Shown: positions 58,050-64,000 of the stretch, one piece after another
Layout of the letters: each line of letters opens with the position of its first letter
Position numbering within the stretch: the first letter of the stretch is position 1
Source of the DNA: Carnegiea gigantea
Lineage: Eukaryota > Streptophyta > Magnoliopsida > Caryophyllales > Cactaceae
Direction: 5' to 3'
Length of the DNA: 64,000 bases
NCBI GenBank assembly: GCA_029747015.1
Contig: JAKOGI010000087.1
Span: forward strand, 147,501-211,500
The notes under the pieces: model-generated
The model's database searches: none
The model's input: only the letters and a program-made list of their open reading frames with translations
Told to the model about the DNA's origin: nothing
Program-made: the position numbers and the translations under genes

Positions 58050-58367
58050 TGTCGAGAAGTGATTCAAAATCTTTGATAAAATCTTTGTTTACCTAATTTT
58101 GTTAGTCTATTTCCTAAGTTTTAGGCCCTGTTAGCAGTTCCTTTTCTTTAGGTAAAAAATTAGATTATTGTAATAGGGGGTTAATTAACCTATATTTTTC
58201 TCCTTTTTTAGTTTTGTCTTAGCCTATGGATATAGGTGTTTTTAGTTGTTTATTTCATTCTGTTTGAAAGCCAAGTATGGAGAAGTAATAAAGCAGCAAC
58301 AACTTTATTTCTACCATCTCTTTGTTACTTTCTACCTTTTGCTTTTCTCTTCCTCTGTATTTGCACA
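58050..58367 (+). repeat. 3' LTR of the Copia element
   Basis: TGTCGAGAAGTGATTC ... GTATTTGCACA; pairs with 53670-53990. Confidence 0.85.
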
Positions 58368-59419
58368 ATATTTTTGAGTTGGACAAATTTGGATAGTCAA
58401 ATGGTACGAATTTTGGTCAATCCTATTTGGGCTTTTGTAGAGAAGAGTAACGGGACGCCCATTCAGTTGCTCATTTCCAACCTATTATCTTTAAGGAGAG
58501 AATATGGTTGAAAGGAGATCTGGTCTAATCTATAATATGCCATTTAAGAATATGTGTCTGCATTTAAAAAAAAATTATACCTATGTCGAGAATTCTTTAA
58601 TATAATATCCACCAATTTGGTTTGATTTGAAAAAATTAATTAGGGCATTTGATATGGCAATTAATTAGTTGCTTGTAAGTACAATCAATTTGTTTTTCCT
58701 GATAACGCATTCTGGTTAGCTTGTGAAAATATGTTTCTAAAAGGTTTTTCCTGGGTCCATATTCAAATAATTAAATGTGTACTTCACTAAATATTAAGAT
58801 TAGGTATTTGAAAAAAATCAAACTAAACATCACATATGCATGGCCTCATAAGTGGGTATTTAAAATGTCTTGCTATAAGATCCTTCATAGTCTATGTTAT
58901 ATAACTTAAAATCACTAATTCTCAATAGTTACAAGTAATTATAAATTATGAAGTTTTCATATTCGATGGCTATGCTAACAAAAACAAATGACACCCTAAT
59001 TAAATCAACTTTATCCGTGGAGACATACTATATCCATATTGTATACTAGTGACAAATTAGGAACAAAATGCCATTTTGTCGAATTTATAAGTGACATCTC
59101 CTTTCACTGTTTAATAATATCACCTTTTTTTTCTCATATTAATACATGATAATATAATTTCCAAGTGAAGACAAAACACTTCTCAAGTTATTGTTAGCTA
59201 ATGTCACAAACCATTTACCTGTAAGCATTAAAAAAAGACTATTTTCCTATATTAGTGCATACGAAACTGAAGTCGATTGCAACTTAATACAAACAGTGAG
59301 AAATTTTCAAGTAATTTATATTTGCATAGATAAATAGTACACTAAACGCATGTCAATTTTTGTGATTTTTGTGATTAGTTCATTTTCAGTATTATCTCTG
59401 ACCCCTTTTGCAGTCAACT
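58368..59419. other. Non-coding AT-rich DNA
   Basis: No gene or structured repeat recognised. Confidence 0.45.
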
Positions 59420-59704
59420 TTAACTCTGACCCATGCCACCTCTGGCAAACAACCAATGAATATCATCCAAAATTCCTAACCGAGCTAACAAATCCTCATC
59501 ATAATATCTAGTTGCTATAACCATACATTCATTCAAGCTATTATACCCAGCAACATGATTAGGATGCGTTAAACCAAGGGGGTAAGGAACGTTACCTGTA
59601 GCATACACAACAATTGATCTTCGGGATATTCTTTGAGGTCGGGGTGATGCTTGACTTGAAGAATCAACCTTCTTAGTGCTCCTTAGTCTCTTGTTTGGTG
59701 CCAT
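59420..59704 (-). pseudogene. ATHILA ORF-1-like protein, N-terminal fragment (Athila-3)
   Basis: From MAPNKRLRSTKKVDSSSQAS at 59704 it parallels the Athila-2 protein through NVPYPLGLTHPNHVAGY and RYYDEDLLARLGILDDIHWL, then homology stops just after the GGMG block (near 59427), where unrelated DNA begins. Open throughout but lacks over two thirds of the protein. Confidence 0.8.
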
Positions 59705-60429
59705 TATTGCAAATGTGAAATAAAAACAAAACTAAAACCAAAAGTAAGAACTAAAACCTAGAAAGTTGAAGAAATTAAACAAAAATATGAAAAATAAGAG
59801 AGAAAAAAGGATGGGTATGGTGGATGAGTGAAGCTGAGATGAATTTAAAGTAAAACAAGAGGAAAGAGATGGATTTTAAGGAGCACGATGAAAAATTGAG
59901 TGAAAGGAAAGGATTTGGTGTGAAAATGATTGGAAATGGTGAAGAAATGAGGAGAGATTAGTGAGACTTGGTTATGGAGTTTAGAGAGGGAAAATGGGGG
60001 CAAAGAAAGAGAGTATGTGAAGAGGTCCAAGAAGAAAGGAGGGAAGTGAAGAGGCACAGTGATCAAAAACCTAGATCGTAGCCCATAGCAGACCACCAGG
60101 GCCGTGGGGCTCACCACGGACCGTGCGTGGTGTCTACTGGCATCCCAATTTTTTTATTTTTCTGGGTTGCCACGACCGTATTTCTGGGTACTGACTGTGG
60201 TGCCAACATCTCATTCATATATTTTTTCTCTCTTTTTTTATATTTTATTTGGCATATATAACTACAAAAATTAATAAAAATGAAAACTATAAAAAGGGAA
60301 AGGGACAGAAAGTTTGGGTTGCCTCCCAAGAAGTGCTCTTTTAAGGTCATGAGCTTGACCCTTATTCTAGGCTTGGTTCGGATAAGATGGTATATGGACA
60401 TTGGCTTTGTCTCGGACCACAAAATCAAA

Positions 60430-60989
60430 CTTATGTAGTTGAATGTACCATCTTAAAAGTTCTGGCTGTAGGTCCTTCGTCTTCATGATTTGGTAACATA
60501 ACGCACTATCTGTATACAAAAAAAATCGCTCTTATGGCCCATTAGATGGGCTATCATCAACTCATTCAACCCCTACATCAAAATCTGCATCAAAGCCTTC
60601 GACAGGGGGCATAGAGAGAACAGTTTGTGCAAACATGCAGTAATCAATCATTAAAGACTCATTAGAAACAGCGATCTCAACTCGGGCTTGTTAGGTGACG
60701 TACGAGCAACAAACTCCACCTTAACATACCCTTGGTCGGGATCCTCACAAGAAATGCAGTCAGCATTAGGAGGATCTTTACAATTCCAAATATCCTACAT
60801 ATCAATCTCAAGGGAAAGAGGTAATGCATCCAATATATAAGAATGAGGAGAAACCATACCCTCCTTCTTATGACTAAACATAGCAAAGCACCCTTCTTAC
60901 CTCAAAAGATACTCGGCCTACTCTTACATCAATGTGGCAACCAACTATTGCCAAAATGGGCTGAACTAGAATAATTTGGGCATCGTCAT
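60430..60989 (-). pseudogene. Protease end and linker, Athila-3 copy
   Basis: Minus-strand segments correspond to the Athila-2 region 39650-40230: C-terminal protease strand near 60975-60940, linker pieces at 60886-60677 and a RWYIQL-FDFVV block near 60460-60420. Several frameshifts. As in the other copies, no RT or integrase follows. Confidence 0.7.
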
Positions 60990-62826
60990 TGTGCGATAAT
61001 TTTAAGTGAAAAATAAAAGTGCCACGAGTATACAACTGACGTCGTAGTACTTAAGGGTCGTGTCCTCGGGAACGAGGATGAGATTGAGGTCACAATCGAC
61101 TAAACCATCTTAAGTAGAATTAAGTTTTCCTAACAATGAGATAGGCTAAAGTAATTACTTATTTTATCTCTCTTTTTTACACTTTTTCAAAAGGGAAACA
61201 AGATAAAGAAGGCATTCAAACTAAATCAAAACGGTTCAAAGCTTAGTGCTCACATACCCTATTCTAAACTTACTATTGTTAACACAACTAAAATCAAAAA
61301 AGAGGCAAACTAGCAAAATAAGTAGAACCTACAACCATTACCAGCAAAACCAAAGCCAAACTAGCAAAACGAAAACCAAACTAGCAAACTAGCAAATAAG
61401 CGAAATAATGAAATTACTATTGTTGATAAAATATCAATATAGCATAACAAAACCAAAACTGAGCCGAACTAGCAAGGCACAAAACTACAAAACAGAACCA
61501 ACAGGAGGGGGGTAATAGAGCCATCAACCACCATTATCATCGAAGCAAACTAAGCAGAGTATGGGTCTCAGCCATTTAAACCATTCAAGCCAAATCCATT
61601 AAACTAAAGCCAACCCAGAATACTTCCATCAATCAAAGACAACCAAACTAACCATCATCATCGTTCAGCCGAAGCACTCATGGAACACACATCTTAAATA
61701 TAAAAATCCATACCATCAAAATCGAAAACTAAGCTACTATCACAATCCAAACCATTCATAAATCATCAGAATATCATCTATCATTGATTCAACTAGGCTA
61801 CTATCATTGATAAAGTCTAAATGAAGTTTAGGATGCAAACCCAAACCATTCCGAGGTAGAACAGTGAATAGGGCCTTGAACCGAGGAGAAGGGCTAGGTT
61901 TCAGCCAACAAAATCAGAACAAAGCTTCATTCGTTGCCATCAATGGTGGACATTCCATAACTGCATTCAACCAGAACCAAATAGGGGAGGGGGCGTGACT
62001 GAAATTCAACAAAACACAGCCAAATCTTACAAAAAAAATGAATCAAATTCATGAATTTTAACCGGGAAACATGAAATTGTAGCATGCTTACATGAAATTT
62101 AGAACCATGAACTGATCTAAAGCCAAACCGTAACTTGAAATTTTCGAACCCTAGCTCTAAAAAGCCGAGAAACACATATGAAATTCAACTTAAATTTCAA
62201 ACATTAAAATGAACTCAACCTAAAGACTTCCCTAACCTTCTTCAAATACACCGGTTGCTTGATATATATCTAGCCCTTCTTCAATCTATACCGTTCAACT
62301 AAGGAGAAGCATGGATGGTGGGAGATGATGCAAGGTGGATGTCGGCATGGCAGTTGCTGCGCGAATTGTGGTGAACGGTGGATAAAAATGGTGGTGAGAG
62401 AGATATGTTAGAGAGAGAGATGATGATGATGCAAATGATGACGATGGAGTAGGGGACGGGATGGTTTTAGGGTCTTCACTAGGCTGAAATCGAGAGAGAG
62501 GAGAGAGAAAAATGAGAATTAAAAGGGGGGGAAGGGTCATGTGACTGGCACGTGGGGCGGCTGGGTAGAATTAGTTTGGTTTTCTTTTTATTTGGGCTGA
62601 ATAGGAAACGGGCCTAGCAATTTGGGTCAGGCTTGAGTCAAGTTGGCCCATGTCTTCATTTCCAGCATTTTCATCATTTTTCTTACATTTTTTCCACATT
62701 TATTCTCATTTTGTTCAAAACCTACAAAACAAAATAAAATCAAATAAAAATCTGAAAATAATAATTATAATGAGCATAAAACAGGTGTAAAAGTATTGTA
62801 AAAATAATACATTTTTGGCATGAACA
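60990..62826 (-). repeat. 3' LTR of family D retrotransposon (1837 bp)
   Basis: Termini on the minus strand TGTTCATGCCAAAAATG ... ATTATCGCACA. It pairs with the solo LTR at 43327-45045 (shared GGGCCTAGCAATT, GGCTTGAGTCAAGT, TTCAAAACCTACAAAACAAA). Inserted in Athila-3; the left 5-mer is GTCAT, the right flank lies outside the window. CT-rich leader-like zone at 62360-62520 on the minus strand. Confidence 0.85.
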
Positions 62827-62827
62827 A

Positions 62828-62844
62828 ATACCCCCATACTAAGA
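62828..62844 (-). promoter_or_regulatory. Polypurine tract of family D element
   Basis: The minus strand reads TTAGTATGGGGGTATTT next to the LTR start TGTTCATG, preceded by CTCGAGGACGAGCAAAATC. Shows that the element lies on the minus strand with its body to the right. Confidence 0.75.
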
Positions 62845-64000
62845 TTTTGCTCGTCCTCGAGTAAAACAAGCTAAACTAACTAAAAGGAAATGAAAAATAA
62901 GAAAAAGAAGATCCTAACTCACTGTCATGGGAATCATGGTTACATTTAGCGTATGCAACAAGCCTTGTAAACCCCTCGATCTCACAAGTGGACAAGTAAG
63001 GTCTCGTGAGGGTTTTCAAGTGAACTACCCCCAAAAATTATTTCAAAAATAAAAGAAATCCTTTTTGGTTTTTTTTCTCAAAGCTAATATGCACAAAATT
63101 AGGGAAAGATATACACACATTCTAATCAACTAAATCACTCATGTAGCCAAGTTATTAACCAGCATATATACAGAATGTACTTAAAAGCCCTCTACCTCAT
63201 AAATGACATCAGAGCGCTAATTTTTCACCTCATTGAGCATCAAGATTCTGAATCCATCCCAGTGCTCGTGTGCAAGTGTATCATCATCCTAAGGCCTAGA
63301 TTTACCAAAATTAGACTCAATCCCACTTGACTACCATAACTACATTATTATCATATTAACATTGGAAGCAAGTTTTCCCAGTACTAGTATTGCCTCCAAG
63401 GGTAACACCCAGTAGCACATGCCTTAAAGGGTAATGCCCAATAGCGCATACCTCAAAGGGATACTTGTCATTCTAAATTTTATTCCACCTATTATTTTCT
63501 TTTTTCACTTCTTTATTCATAATATATATTTTTTTCATCATTTTTTTTCAAAGTGATCGTGTCACAAGCAAGTGGGAGAATCATTCATGGAAGCCCAAGA
63601 CCTGAAGATAATGATGAAGGAATAAATAAGGATTGGATTACACAATCTATAATAAACCATTGGAGTTAGAATTAGGGCTTAAAATGACATACTGAGGCTA
63701 AAGACCTATCATGCACATCCTACTTATATAGAAGCTAATACCGAAAGCACAGGGGATTGCTAATCAGACATAGTACAAATGTCCCCCAACACAAAACCAA
63801 AATCTTTTTGGATTTTTCAAAATTTTTTAAAAAAAGTATGCACACATGGGTACCCCACCTCAACACCAATATCTAATAATGTCCTCATTGAGAGTGGAAC
63901 AAACACATAAAGACTAAGAGAGAAATCTAAAACGAAAACATATGCCTAAAAATAAAAACAAGACCCAAAAGCTAAACAACTGTAACACCCCAAGTATACA
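62845..64000 (-). other. Internal 3' part of family D element, runs off the window
   Basis: Non-coding. Contains two direct copies of a ~33-bp unit (GGGTAACACCCAGTAGCACAT near 63400 and GGGTAATGCCCAATAGCGCAT near 63429). The last bases, TGTAACACCCC at 63982-63992, look like a chromovirus LTR terminus, so another nested element may begin here. Confidence 0.5.

Larger units (their letters stand above)
53670..58367 (+). mobile_element. Ty1/Copia retrotransposon, full length, degenerate
   Basis: LTRs at 53670-53990 and 58050-58367 (about 320 bp, clearly similar), PBS-like TGGTAACAAGGC at 53994, gag, GAG-pre-integrase, integrase, RT and RNase H in Copia order, and PPT AAGGGGGAG at 58041. No clear target duplication (TTTTC / ATATT). 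Confidence 0.9.
59420..60989 (-). mobile_element. Athila-3: truncated Athila-type fragment of the same pol-less family
   Basis: On the minus strand: protease end and linker (60989-60500), the RNase-H-end-like block and GCACTTCTTGGGAGGCAACCC motif, the palindromic CCACGGACCGTG motif (60115-60127), a CT-rich leader, then ATHILA ORF-1 N-terminus cut at 59420. Collinear with Athila-2 39650-41180. Cut on the right by the family D LTR. Confidence 0.8.

Overview
The window is a transposon-dense stretch of nuclear DNA from a flowering plant. It is AT-rich and full of LTR retrotransposons of plant-only lineages (Tat, chromovirus, Athila, Ty1/Copia), with an L1-type LINE, MITEs and an endogenous pararetrovirus. 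The species cannot be named from the sequence. No confident host gene was found; nearly all coding potential belongs to decayed mobile or viral elements.

Layout. (1) 1-~15.9 kb: a Tat-lineage Ty3/gypsy element on the + strand (gag, protease, integrase). A minus-strand chromovirus with a very long LTR (1537-4935) and a truncated second LTR (6862-~7400) interrupts it, and its RT/RNase H is gone. Its 3' third holds two arrays of one ~60-bp minisatellite on either side of an antisense gene (aORF, 9003-11876, minus). Three related small antisense ORFs follow (13036-15232, minus), each with a TATA-like box upstream, then a promoter-bearing LTR-like block ending in a compound AT/TATG microsatellite. 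(2) 16.2-28 kb: AT-rich DNA with a PIF/Harbinger-like element (16775-17805), a small MITE, a degenerate L1-type LINE (about 19.2-25.1 kb) carrying a hAT-like MITE between its ORFs, and an unidentified minus-strand ORF at 28072-28443. (3) 28.45-47.9 kb: a minus-strand Athila-type element. A plus-strand Athila-type element (36416-47049, TSD CTTAA) sits in its 5' LTR, and that element contains a solo LTR of another family (43327-45045). (4) 47.9-52.0 kb: a decayed Caulimoviridae-like endogenous pararetrovirus on the minus strand: Met-tRNA primer site, coat-protein-like region, then movement-protein-like region, with an insertion in it. (5) 53.67-58.37 kb: a full-length degenerate Ty1/Copia element. 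(6) 59.4-64 kb: a third Athila-type fragment on the minus strand, cut by the 3' LTR (60990-62826) of the same family as the solo LTR; the internal part of that element leaves the window.

How the parts relate. The nesting gives relative ages: the solo-LTR family is younger than Athila-2, which is younger than Athila-1; the chromovirus is younger than the Tat element. All three Athila-type copies have the same architecture (gag, protease, linker, ATHILA ORF-1-like protein) and lack RT, RNase H and integrase, which suggests one non-autonomous family that spread using enzymes supplied in trans. The most unusual signals are this pol-less family with its paired palindromic CCACGGAC/GTCCGTGG motifs, the antisense gene cluster inside the Tat element, and the pararetrovirus with coat-before-movement order.
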